Assembly (NCBI RefSeq): GCF_900107375.1
Contig: NZ_FNPT01000001.1
Coordinates: 620,001 to 684,000 of the forward strand
Direction of reading: 5' to 3'
DNA from: Lysobacter sp. yr284
GTDB lineage: Bacteria > Pseudomonadota > Gammaproteobacteria > Xanthomonadales > Xanthomonadaceae
Length of the DNA: 64,000 bases
Shown here: piece after piece, positions 57,554 through 64,000 of the stretch
How positions within the stretch are numbered: position 1 is the stretch's first letter
Layout of the letters: the number at the start of each line of letters is the position of its first letter
Program-made: the position numbers and the translations under genes
Notes under the pieces: generated by a model
The model's input: only the letters and a program-made list of their open reading frames with translations
Database searches by the model: none
Told to the model about the DNA's origin: nothing

Positions 57554-57734
57554 CGCCCGCGCCTGCGTGGCCGGATTCGGGCATCGTCCCGATCCGCGCC
57601 GCGCCGGCTTGCGCGCCGCAGCCCCAGGCACCATGCTGCGCGCGAGCCCCGCGCCGATGCGGTCCGCGCATCGGCGCGACCGGGGCGGCCGGCGGCCCCC
57701 ATCCGCCCGGCGCCGCCGGCGAAGATCCCGACCG

Positions 57735-60449
57735 ATGAGCGACCCGCGCAGCGCCCAAGCCGATGCCCTGATGGGCGAACTGCAACGCCAGGGCGCCGGC
57801 CGCCTCACCATCTTCCTCGGCGCCGCGCCCGGGGTCGGCAAGACCTACGCCATGCTCGGCCGCGCGCGCGAACTGCAGCGCCGCGGGATCGACGTGGTGG
57901 TCGCCATCGTCGAGACCCACGGCCGCGCCGAGACCTCGGCCTTGGTCGACGGCCTCGAGGTGCTGCCGCGCAAGCGCAGCGACTACCAAGGCCGCACGCT
58001 CGACGAGATGGACCTCGACGCCCTGCTCGCGCGCAAGCCCCAGGTCGCCCTGGTCGACGAACTCGCCCACCGCAACGCCCCCGGCAGCCGCCACGAGCGG
58101 CGCTGGCAGGACGTGCTGGAACTGCTCGACGCCGGCATCGACGTCTACACCACGGTCAACATCCAGCATCTGGAGAGCCTCAACGACGTCGTCCACCGCA
58201 TCACCGGCGTGCGCGTCAACGAGACCGTGCCCGATGCGCTGTTCGACCGCCTGCGCGACATCGTCCTGGTCGACCTGCCACCGCGCGAGCTGATCGAGCG
58301 CCTGCAGCAGGGCAAGGTCTACGTGCCCGAGCAGGCCGCGCACGCGCTGCAGGCGTTCTTCTCGCCGTCCAACCTGACCGCGCTGCGCGAACTGGCGATG
58401 CAGACCGCGGCCGACCGCGTCGACAGCGACCTGCGCGAGGCGCAGACCGCGCGCGGCCTGCCCGGGGTGCCGCTGCGGCGCGCGGTGATGGTCGCCATCG
58501 ACGGGCTCGGCCAATCCGAATACCTGGTGCGGGTGGCGCGGCGCCTGGCCGAACGCCGCGACGCGCCGTGGCTGGTGGTCACCGTGCAGACCGGCGGCGC
58601 GCCCGACGCGCAGCGCCAGGGCGAACTCGACCGCGCCTTCGCCCTGGCCCGCCGGCTCGGCGGCGAGGCGGTGGTGCTGCACGGCAACAGCATCGTCGAT
58701 GCGCTGCTCGATCACGGCGAACGCGCCGGCGTGTCGACGATCGTGCTCGGCCGCACCCGCGAGCGGCCGCTGGCGCGGATGGTCAACCGCACCCTGACCC
58801 AGCAGCTGATCCAGCGCGGCGCGCACTACGAGCTGACCATCGTCAGCACGCCCGAGGCGCGCGCCCGCGCGCGCCGCAGCCTGCGCGAGAACGGCGGCCG
58901 CCTGCGCGGCCTGCTCAGCCGCAGCGACGCCGCGCTGGCTGTGTTCGCGGTGGCGATGGCGGTGGTGCTGGCCGGGTTCGCCGAACGCTGGATCGGCCTG
59001 GACGACCTGTCGCTGGTGTTCATCGTCGCGGTGGTGGTGGTCGCCGCGCGCACCCGCATGACCGCCGCGGTGCTGGCCTCGGCGCTGTGCTTCCTGGCCT
59101 ACAACTTCTTCTTCATCGAACCGCGCTACACCCTGCTGATCGGCGCGCGCCAGGGCGTGACCACGGTGACCTTGTTCCTGGTCGCGGCCCTGGTCGCCGG
59201 GCGGCTGGCCTCGAAACTGCGCATGCAGGTGCTGGCGTTGCGCGCGGCCAACGCCCACGCCACCGAGTTGCAGACGCTGGGCCGCGAACTCGCCACCGCC
59301 GCCGACGCCGGCCAGGTGGTGCGCGCGGGCAAGCGCGCGCTCAAGCGTTCGCTCGGCGCGGAAGTGTTCGTCTATCTCGGCGGCGCGCCGCTGGCCGGGC
59401 CGAGCCTGCCCGAGCTCAGCGACAAGGACCGCGCCGCCGCCGATTGGGCGCTCAAGCACCGCCAGCCGGCCGGGCGCTACACCGACACCCTCGCAGGTTC
59501 GGAATGGTGGCTGTTGCCGCTGAGCGGCGACGCCGGCGACAAGCCCGCGGCCGGGCTGGTCGGGCTGCGCCTGCCGCCGTCGCTGACCCGCCTGGGGCCG
59601 GAGCAACGCCGCCTCGCCGAAGCGATGACCGACGACATCGCCCAGGCCGCGCTGCGCACGCGCCTGGTCGCCGACCTGGAAGACTCGCGCGTCGGCGGCG
59701 AGACCGAACGCCTGCGCTCGGCGCTGCTGTCCTCGGTCTCGCACGACCTGCGCTCGCCGCTGGCCTCGATCATCGGCGCGGCCAGCAGCCTGGACAACTA
59801 CGCCGAGGCGATGCCGCGCGAGGACCGCCACGCCCTGCTGGAAACCATCCGCATCGAGGGCGAGCGGCTGGACCGCTACATCCAGAACCTGCTCGACATG
59901 ACCCGGCTCGGCCACGGCGGCCTCGCCCTCAACCGCGACTGGATCGGCGTCGACGAACTGATCGGCTCGGCGGTGACGCGGCTGCAGCGCTACGAGCCGG
60001 CCGCGCGCTTCGAGGTGCGCGTGCAACCGGGGCTGGGGCCGATCTGGGTGCATCCGGCGCTGATCGAGCAGGCGCTGTTCAACGTGCTGGAGAACGCGGT
60101 CAAGTTCTCCCCGCCCGACGCGGCGGTCGCCATCGACGCGCGCCGCGTCGACGGCGAGCCCGGCGGCCCCGAGCATGTGCTGCGCATCGACGTCGGCGAC
60201 CGCGGCCCCGGCATCCCCGAGGACGAACGCGCGCGCATCTTCGACATGTTCTACAGCGTCGAGCGCGGCGACCGCGGCCGCCAGGGCACCGGCCTGGGCT
60301 TGGCGATCTGCCAGGGCATGATCGGCGCCCACGGCGGCAGCGTCGTCGCCCTGCCCGGCCAGCCCGACGCCCAGGGTCGCCGCGGCACCACGATCCGCAT
60401 TACCCTGCCGCCCATCGAACCCGAACCCAGGCCCGACGCCGCGCCATGA
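57735..60449 (+). CDS. kdpD: Potassium sensor histidine kinase KdpD
   Basis: A 904-residue inner membrane sensor. The N-terminal KdpD domain has Walker A GAAPGVGKTYAML (about 29-41) and DELAHRNAPGSRHERRWQDV; a USP-like domain follows (about 250-375); four closely packed helices (about 395-495, including FAVAMAVVLAGFAERWIGL) anchor it; a GAF-like region leads to the kinase core with SVSHDLRSPL (phospho-accepting H670), NVLENAVKFSP (N box) and GDRGPGIPEDER (G1), GTGLGLAI (G2). Start ATG 57735 is taken because upstream in-frame sequence is Arg-rich and unlike KdpD. It overlaps kdpE by 4 bp. Confidence 0.96.
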   Translation: MSDPRSAQADALMGELQRQGAGRLTIFLGAAPGVGKTYAMLGRARELQRRGIDVVVAIVETHGRAETSALVDGLEVLPRKRSDYQGRTLDEMDLDALLARKPQVALVDELAHRNAPGSRHERRWQDVLELLDAGIDVYTTVNIQHLESLNDVVHRITGVRVNETVPDALFDRLRDIVLVDLPPRELIERLQQGKVYVPEQAAHALQAFFSPSNLTALRELAMQTAADRVDSDLREAQTARGLPGVPLRRAVMVAIDGLGQSEYLVRVARRLAERRDAPWLVVTVQTGGAPDAQRQGELDRAFALARRLGGEAVVLHGNSIVDALLDHGERAGVSTIVLGRTRERPLARMVNRTLTQQLIQRGAHYELTIVSTPEARARARRSLRENGGRLRGLLSRSDAALAVFAVAMAVVLAGFAERWIGLDDLSLVFIVAVVVVAARTRMTAAVLASALCFLAYNFFFIEPRYTLLIGARQGVTTVTLFLVAALVAGRLASKLRMQVLALRAANAHATELQTLGRELATAADAGQVVRAGKRALKRSLGAEVFVYLGGAPLAGPSLPELSDKDRAAADWALKHRQPAGRYTDTLAGSEWWLLPLSGDAGDKPAAGLVGLRLPPSLTRLGPEQRRLAEAMTDDIAQAALRTRLVADLEDSRVGGETERLRSALLSSVSHDLRSPLASIIGAASSLDNYAEAMPREDRHALLETIRIEGERLDRYIQNLLDMTRLGHGGLALNRDWIGVDELIGSAVTRLQRYEPAARFEVRVQPGLGPIWVHPALIEQALFNVLENAVKFSPPDAAVAIDARRVDGEPGGPEHVLRIDVGDRGPGIPEDERARIFDMFYSVERGDRGRQGTGLGLAICQGMIGAHGGSVVALPGQPDAQGRRGTTIRITLPPIEPEPRPDAAP

Positions 60450-61168
60450 CGCAGGATCACGCCCCGCCTCCGCAGGCCGCGCCGCCCGCACGCGTGCTGG
60501 TGGTCGACGACGAACCGCAGATCCGCAAGTTCCTCGACATCGCCCTGCGCGCGCAGGGCTACGCGGTGGAACTGGCCGACACCGGCAACGCCGGCCTGGA
60601 GCGCCTGGCGAGCCGCGGCGCCGACCTGATGATCCTCGACCTCGGCCTGCCCGATCGCGACGGCTTCGATGTGCTGCGCGAGCTGCGCCAGTGGTCGGGC
60701 GTGCCGGTGATCCTGCTGACCGTGCGCTCCAGCGAGGCCGAGAAGGTCGCCGCGCTCGACGGCGGCGCCAACGACTACGTGACCAAGCCCTTCGGCGTGC
60801 AGGAGCTGATGGCGCGCGTGCGCGCCCTGCTGCGCGCGCACGGCCCGCAGGGCGAGGCCCTGCCGGTGTTCGACGACGGTCGCTTGCGCATCGACCTGGC
60901 CCGGCGCGAGGTCCACCTCGACGGCGAACCGGTCGCGCTCGCGCGCAAGGAATACGCGCTGCTGGCCCTGCTGTTCCAGCACGCCGGCCGGGTGGTGACC
61001 CAACCGCAACTGCTGCGCGAACTGTGGGGCCCGACCCACCAGGAAGACACCCACTACCTGCGCATCCTGGTCGGCAAACTGCGCCACAAACTCGGCGACG
61101 ACGCCGCCGCGCCGCGCTACATCGCCACCGAACCGGGCGTGGGGCTGCGCTTCATCGACACGCGTTGA
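60446..61168 (+). CDS. kdpE: Response regulator KdpE
   Basis: A 240-residue OmpR/PhoB-type regulator. The receiver has acidic D21-D22, phospho-accepting D65 (LMILDLGLPD) and K114 (YVTKPF). The winged-helix DNA-binding domain includes KEYALLALLFQHAGRVVTQP QLLRELWG and YLRILVGKLRHKLGDD. Phosphorylated by KdpD, it should activate the porin-kdpFABC promoter, where phased TTTACGC repeats are present. The ATG overlaps the kdpD stop by 4 bp, so both are made together. Confidence 0.97.
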   Translation: MTQDHAPPPQAAPPARVLVVDDEPQIRKFLDIALRAQGYAVELADTGNAGLERLASRGADLMILDLGLPDRDGFDVLRELRQWSGVPVILLTVRSSEAEKVAALDGGANDYVTKPFGVQELMARVRALLRAHGPQGEALPVFDDGRLRIDLARREVHLDGEPVALARKEYALLALLFQHAGRVVTQPQLLRELWGPTHQEDTHYLRILVGKLRHKLGDDAAAPRYIATEPGVGLRFIDTR

Positions 61169-61194
61169 CGCCGCGCAACGCGCCTGCCCTGCCT

Positions 61195-61453
61195 GTAGGA
61201 GCGGCGCAAGCCGCGACCGCGCCGAAACGAGCGATCTCGCGTACGGCGCCCGGCGCCGGGCCTCATCGACAGCCGCCGCCACGAGCCGCCGCCGCGCATC
61301 GCGCCCCGGCTACCTGTAGGAGCGGCGCAAGCCGCGACCACGCCCGCACAGACCGCCGCGCCACTGACGGAGCACTCGTGAGAGTGGCTACGACTCGTCT
61401 TCCCACGCGCGTCGCAGCTTCGCTTTCGCGGTCGCGGCTTGCGCCGCTCCTAC
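61195..61453. repeat. Three GTAG REP elements after kdpE
   Basis: Elements at 61195-61218 and 61316-61339 point the same way; the third, 61430-61453, is reversed. They fill the 352-bp gap between kdpE and the tRNA-Arg terminator. I see no gene and no separate kdpE terminator here; the REP hairpins may serve as the 3' end. Confidence 0.9.
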
Positions 61454-61481
61454 AGCTAGGCCCCGCGCATCGCAGGCAAAG

Positions 61482-61512
61482 AAAAAGCCGGCAATCGCGA
61501 GATTGCCGGCTT
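61482..61512 (-). terminator. Terminator of tRNA-Arg copy 1
   Basis: AAGCCGGCAATC (61485-61496), loop GCGA, GATTGCCGGCTT (61501-61512), with an A-run (61482-61486) that gives the U-tract on the minus strand. It begins 8 bp beyond the tRNA end. Confidence 0.92.
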
Positions 61513-61520
61513 CTTGATGA

Positions 61521-61597
61521 TGGCGCGCCCGGAAGGATTCGAACCTCCGACCCCCAAGTTCGTAGCCTGGTGCTCTATCCAGCTGAGCTACGGGCGC
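61521..61597 (-). tRNA. tRNA-Arg (anticodon ACG), copy 1
   Basis: A 77-base cloverleaf on the minus strand: acceptor GCGCCCG/CGGGCGC, discriminator G and encoded CCA, D-arm GCTCAGCTGGATAGAGC, anticodon stem CCAGG/CTTGG with loop CTACGAA, T-arm GGAGGTTCGAATCCTTC. ACG is deaminated to ICG to read CGU, CGC and CGA. The sequence is identical to the copy at 62153-62229. Confidence 0.97.
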
Positions 61598-61606
61598 CTG
61601 AGTGCA

Positions 61607-61635
61607 ATTATGACGTGTTATTCGCGCGGCGGGAA
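61607..61635 (-). promoter_or_regulatory. Promoter of tRNA-Arg copy 1
   Basis: On the minus strand, TTCCCG (61635-61630), a 17-bp spacer and CATAAT (61612-61607). The -10 box is the same as that of copy 2; the -35 box is weak. The tRNA starts 9 bp after the -10 box. Confidence 0.55.
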
Positions 61636-62114
61636 GCGTCATCGCCGCCTCGCAGCGATATAGCGACACATCGGGAAAACACCGCGTCGGCGCAGGCAGC
61701 GGTTGGCGATCATGCTTGTCTGCGCGGGCGCTTGCGACGCTGCGTTGGGCAGCGGCGAACCGATCGCAGAGCATCGGGCCTGAAGGCCCTCCCACTTCGT
61801 CGCTTCGGTAACGATCGCGATCGCGGCGACGAAGCCATCGCATGGAGTGGCGAAGCTCCGACGCTTCGCTGCCGAGAGCCTTCGTTGCTTCATTGTCTCG
61901 GCACCCGATGCCTCGGCGGTTTGCGCCGGGTCGCGGCATCGCGCCGACGGCTTGGACCCATCGCCTCGATGCCTCGACGGCTTGCGCCCCATCCGCCTCG
62001 ACGATGCGTGCCTTGCCGCCTGCCTGCACGAAACGACGCACCCGATCCCGCATGAGCCGGCCTGCAAAACCGGAGGCGACCCGCCGCCGCACCGAACCAA
62101 AATCGGGACAAAAG
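61636..62114. other. Non-coding stretch between the tRNA-Arg copies, with one repeat element
   Basis: About 480 bp with no convincing gene; reading frames on both strands show no family features and run into tRNA sequence. A single GCATCGGGCCTGAAGGCCCT element lies at 61771-61795. The surrounding sequence has a mix of GCATCG/CGATGC words (for example CGCATCG, CCTCGATGCC, CGACGATGCG) without a clear period. Confidence 0.6.
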
Positions 62115-62146
62115 AAAAAGCCGGCAATCTTGCGATTGCCGGCTTT
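62115..62146 (-). terminator. Terminator of tRNA-Arg copy 2
   Basis: AAAGCCGGCAATC (62117-62129), loop TTGC, GATTGCCGGCTTT (62134-62146), with upstream A residues providing the U-tract. The stem is the same as in the copy 1 terminator. Confidence 0.92.
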
Positions 62147-62152
62147 CCAATT

Positions 62153-62229
62153 TGGCGCGCCCGGAAGGATTCGAACCTCCGACCCCCAAGTTCGTAGCCT
62201 GGTGCTCTATCCAGCTGAGCTACGGGCGC
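62153..62229 (-). tRNA. tRNA-Arg (anticodon ACG), copy 2
   Basis: All 77 bases equal those of copy 1 (61521-61597), including the encoded CCA. It lies 632 bp upstream of copy 1 in the direction of transcription and has its own near-consensus promoter and terminator, so the two are separate units. Confidence 0.97.
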
Positions 62230-62240
62230 TTAGTTGGAAA

Positions 62241-62269
62241 ATTATGACGAACAAACGGTCTTCCGTCAA
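62241..62269 (-). promoter_or_regulatory. Promoter of tRNA-Arg copy 2
   Basis: On the minus strand, TTGACG (62269-62264), a 17-bp spacer and CATAAT (62246-62241), with 11 bp from the -10 box to the tRNA. A strong sigma-70 promoter in an AT-rich stretch. Confidence 0.85.
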
Positions 62270-62324
62270 CATTTTCCGTGAAACCCTTTCGTCGTTCCGG
62301 CCGTGTCGCATGGCCGGATCGGCG

Positions 62325-62349
62325 AAAGAAAAGCCGCCGAAGGCGGCTT
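62325..62349 (-). terminator. Terminator of tRNA-Ser
   Basis: AAGCCGCC (62331-62338), loop GAA, GGCGGCTT (62342-62349), with GAAAGAAAA before it giving a U-rich tail on the minus strand, 9 bp beyond the tRNA. Confidence 0.88.
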
Positions 62350-62358
62350 CGGTACAAC

Positions 62359-62451
62359 TGGCGGAGAGTGAGGGATTCGAACCCTCGATAGAGTTTTTGA
62401 CCCTATACTCCCTTAGCAGGGGAGCCCCTTCGGCCACTCGGGCAACTCTCC
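62359..62451 (-). tRNA. tRNA-Ser (anticodon GCT)
   Basis: A 93-base class II tRNA on the minus strand: acceptor GGAGAGT/ACTCTCC, G and encoded CCA, anticodon stem CTCCC/GGGAG with loop CTGCTAA (anticodon GCT, reads AGC/AGU), a long variable arm (TATAGGGTCAAAAACTCTAT) and T-arm GAGGGTTCGAATCCCTC. It lies between tRNA-Arg copy 2 and csrA. Confidence 0.97.
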
Positions 62452-62477
62452 GCATCTATCAAGCGATGCGGGCGGCA

Positions 62478-62506
62478 ATCATAACGGCTCGCCCGATTTA
62501 CAGCAA
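62478..62506 (-). promoter_or_regulatory. Promoter of tRNA-Ser
   Basis: On the minus strand, TTGCTG (62506-62501), a 17-bp spacer and TATGAT (62483-62478), 26 bp upstream of the tRNA. Confidence 0.8.
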
Positions 62507-62551
62507 CAGCCGCAACAACATTTGCGGCGATGCTTTCAGGCGAACTGTTCC

Positions 62552-62755
62552 TCAGCCGCCCGTGTGTTTGCCCGAATCGTCCGACGCGTCCTCGCCGCGC
62601 TGAATGCGCTGGTAAATCTCCTCGCGATGAACCGCGACATCTTTCGGTGCGGTAATACCGATACGCACCTGGTTGCCCTTGACGCCGAGCACGGTGACCG
62701 TCACCGAGTCGCCGATCATCAGGGTTTCGCCGACGCGACGCGTCAGGATCAGCAT
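62552..62755 (-). CDS. csrA: Carbon storage regulator CsrA (RsmA)
   Basis: A 67-residue RNA-binding dimer that blocks or stabilises target mRNAs at GGA motifs. [34 protein letters not shown] is nearly invariant in the family, including R44-region [13 protein letters not shown]. The C-terminal tail ([15 protein letters not shown]) is variable, as usual. A perfect AGGAGGT ribosome site (62768-62762) precedes the start. The order alaS-csrA-tRNA-Ser is conserved in gammaproteobacteria. The leader contains hairpins and a GGA in the ribosome site, so autoregulation is plausible. Confidence 0.98.
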   Translation of the reverse strand: MLILTRRVGETLMIGDSVTVTVLGVKGNQVRIGITAPKDVAVHREEIYQRIQRGEDASDDSGKHTGG

Positions 62756-62758
62756 TGA

Positions 62759-62821
62759 AAACCTCCTCGAGCCGGCACCCGGGGCACCGGCGTTGGCATT
62801 CTTTCCGTGCGGAAGAATGCT
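62759..62821 (-). promoter_or_regulatory. Leader of csrA with two hairpins and a GGA-containing ribosome site
   Basis: On the minus strand, GCATTCTTCCG pairs with CGGAAAGAATGC (62821-62797, one bulge) and GCCGG pairs with CCGGC (within 62792-62772), just before AGGAGGT. CsrA binds GGA in hairpin loops and at ribosome sites in E. coli; the same control here is inference. Confidence 0.4.
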
Positions 62822-62899
62822 TCAATTTGTACACAAACGTGAACCATCTTAGCGACCGGTCAAACCTGGTCGCAAGCGATAGCAGTCACTGTTCGCCAT

Positions 62900-64000
62900 T
62901 CAGACAAGCTTACTCTCAACCCAGTGCGCGACGCCCGCAAGAGCCTGGACCAGGGCCGGGCCGTCGTCGCCGCCGCCCTGAGCCATGTCCGGTCGGCCGC
63001 CGCCTTTACCGTTGATCTGACCGGCCACGTGCGAGAGGAGTTCCCCCGCCTTGACCTTGCCAGCCGCGCTTCCGTTCACTCCGGCGACCAAGGCCGCCTT
63101 ACCGTCGCTGGCGCCTGCCAGCACGATCACTGCATCGCCAAGCTGCTGCTTGAGGCGGTCGACCGCCTCGCGCAACGCCTTGGCGTCGAAACCTTCCAGC
63201 CGGGTGGCCACGACCTTGACCGGACCGATCTGCGCCGCCGAGGCGGCCAGGTCGGCCGCGGCGCCGGAGGCGGCCTTGGCCTTGATCGATTCGAGCTCGC
63301 GCTCGAGCTTCTTCTGCCGGTCCAGCAGCGCGCGCACCTTGTCGGTCACGTCGGCCGGGTTGCCGCCGAGCAGGCGCGCGGCCTGCTCCAGGCGCGCTTC
63401 CTCTTCGGCCACGTAGTCCAGCGCGCCCTGCCCGGTCACCGCCTCGATCCGGCGCACGCCGGCCTGGACGCCGCCTTCGGCGACGATCTTGAACAGGCCG
63501 ATGTCGCCGGTGCGCGACACGTGGGTGCCGCCGCACAGCTCGGTCGAAGCCTCGCCCATGCGCAGCACGCGCACGCGGTCGCCGTACTTTTCGCCGAACA
63601 GCGCCATGGCGCCGAAGTCCAGGGCTTCCTGCATGCCCATCTGGCGGACTTCGGCCTCGTAGTTGCCGCGCACATCGCGGTTGACCTGGCGCTCGAGCTC
63701 GGCGAGCTCGGCGTCGGTCAGCGGGTTGAAGTGCGAGAAGTCGAAACGCAGGCGATCCGGCGCGACCAGCGAGCCCTTCTGGGTGACGTGGTCGCCGAGC
63801 AGGCGGCGCAGGGCCGCGTGCAGCAGGTGGGTCGCCGAGTGGTTCAGCACGATGGCGGTGCGGCGGCCGGCGTCGATGGCGCCGCTGACGCGGTCGCCGA
63901 CCTTGAGGCTGCCGTCGGTCAGCATGCCGACGTGGCCGTGGAACTGGCCGGCGAACTTCAGCGTGTCGGCGACCTGGAACAAGGCGCCGGACGCCTGCAG
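62900..64000 (-). CDS. alaS: Alanyl-tRNA synthetase, C-terminal part (partial)
   Basis: The gene runs off the right edge; the 366 C-terminal codons are present, beginning LQASGALFQVADTLKFAGQF. The editing domain has the zinc-type motifs HSATHLLHAALRRLLGDHV (HxxxH) and STELCGGTHVSRTGDIGLFK (CxxxH). The C-Ala domain follows (LDRQKKLERELESIKAK coiled segment, VVATRLEGFDAKALREAVDR, GKGGGRPDMAQGGG) and ends WVESKLV. Editing removes mischarged Ser and Gly from tRNA-Ala. The stop lies 144 bp upstream of csrA. Intact as far as visible. Confidence 0.97.
   Translation of the reverse strand: MQASGALFQVADTLKFAGQFHGHVGMLTDGSLKVGDRVSGAIDAGRRTAIVLNHSATHLLHAALRRLLGDHVTQKGSLVAPDRLRFDFSHFNPLTDAELAELERQVNRDVRGNYEAEVRQMGMQEALDFGAMALFGEKYGDRVRVLRMGEASTELCGGTHVSRTGDIGLFKIVAEGGVQAGVRRIEAVTGQGALDYVAEEEARLEQAARLLGGNPADVTDKVRALLDRQKKLERELESIKAKAASGAAADLAASAAQIGPVKVVATRLEGFDAKALREAVDRLKQQLGDAVIVLAGASDGKAALVAGVNGSAAGKVKAGELLSHVAGQINGKGGGRPDMAQGGGDDGPALVQALAGVAHWVESKLV

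Noticed and set aside
57105-60491. Open frame of over 3 kb on the minus strand opposite kdpD
   Set aside because: A shadow of kdpD; no domain can be recognised in its translation.
61842-62603. Reading frame containing GRIRTSDPQVRSLVLYPAEL
   Set aside because: This peptide is the translated complement of tRNA-Arg, a well-known spurious annotation; the frame also runs through tRNA-Ser.

Overview
The window is very GC-rich chromosomal DNA with tight gene packing. Its gene orders (pcnB-folK-panB-panC-panD-pgi, bamC-dapA/gcvR-bcp, queG/nnr-tsaE-amiC-mutL, torF-like porin-kdpFABC-kdpDE, alaS-csrA) are those of gammaproteobacteria. The GTAG-type REP hairpins, the PrxQ cysteine spacing and the ECF sigma/kinase locus point to Xanthomonadaceae, most likely Lysobacter or a close relative. 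This placement is inference from gene content; no 16S gene is present.

Layout. 1-15454: a 5-oxoproline (pyroglutamate) utilisation locus. pxpB (partial) and pxpC lie at the left edge, and pxpA-DUF969-DUF979-pcp lie at 11.8-15.0 kb. Between them are an ECF sigma factor, two paralogous Ser/Thr kinases, a DUF885 lipoprotein and about 1.3 kb of repeats and non-coding DNA. 15.7-18.3 kb (minus): RDD protein, dcd, apbC. 18.8-22.5 kb: a TonB-dependent receptor and a DUF2147 protein. 22.7-25.3 kb: metG and a short RnfB-like ferredoxin whose 3' end is caught in a four-copy 243/244-bp tandem array reaching into the convergent TraB/GumN gene. 27.6-35.0 kb (minus): nnr-tsaE-amiC-unknown-mutL-DUF1684, with queG divergent. 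36.3-42.6 kb (minus): pcnB, folK, pantothenate genes and pgi. 42.7-44.3 kb: tRNA-Glu(CTC), fdxA, an unknown secreted protein. 44.5-51.3 kb: bamC-dapA divergent from gcvR-bcp, then phoH-like, an unknown membrane protein, thiD and an alpha/beta hydrolase. 51.5-61.2 kb: a complete Kdp potassium system with an upstream porin gene and a six-cysteine secreted peptide between kdpC and kdpD. 61.5-64.0 kb (minus): two identical tRNA-Arg(ACG), tRNA-Ser(GCT), csrA and the 3' end of alaS.

How it fits together. Pcp releases N-terminal pyroglutamate, PxpABC opens it with ATP to glutamate, and the two DUF membrane proteins translated in overlap with pcp are plausible transport partners. The sigma factor and kinases form a self-contained signalling unit whose targets are not in the window. 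The kdp locus contains its own sensor kinase and regulator, and phased TTTACGC repeats upstream of the porin are a good candidate KdpE operator.

The most unusual structures are non-coding: the RnfB/TraB-end tandem array, an imperfect inverted repeat with about 320-bp arms at 10.57-11.23 kb, a C-rich/G-poor stretch resembling a Rho utilisation site, and REP elements that supply the stop codons of queG and folK.
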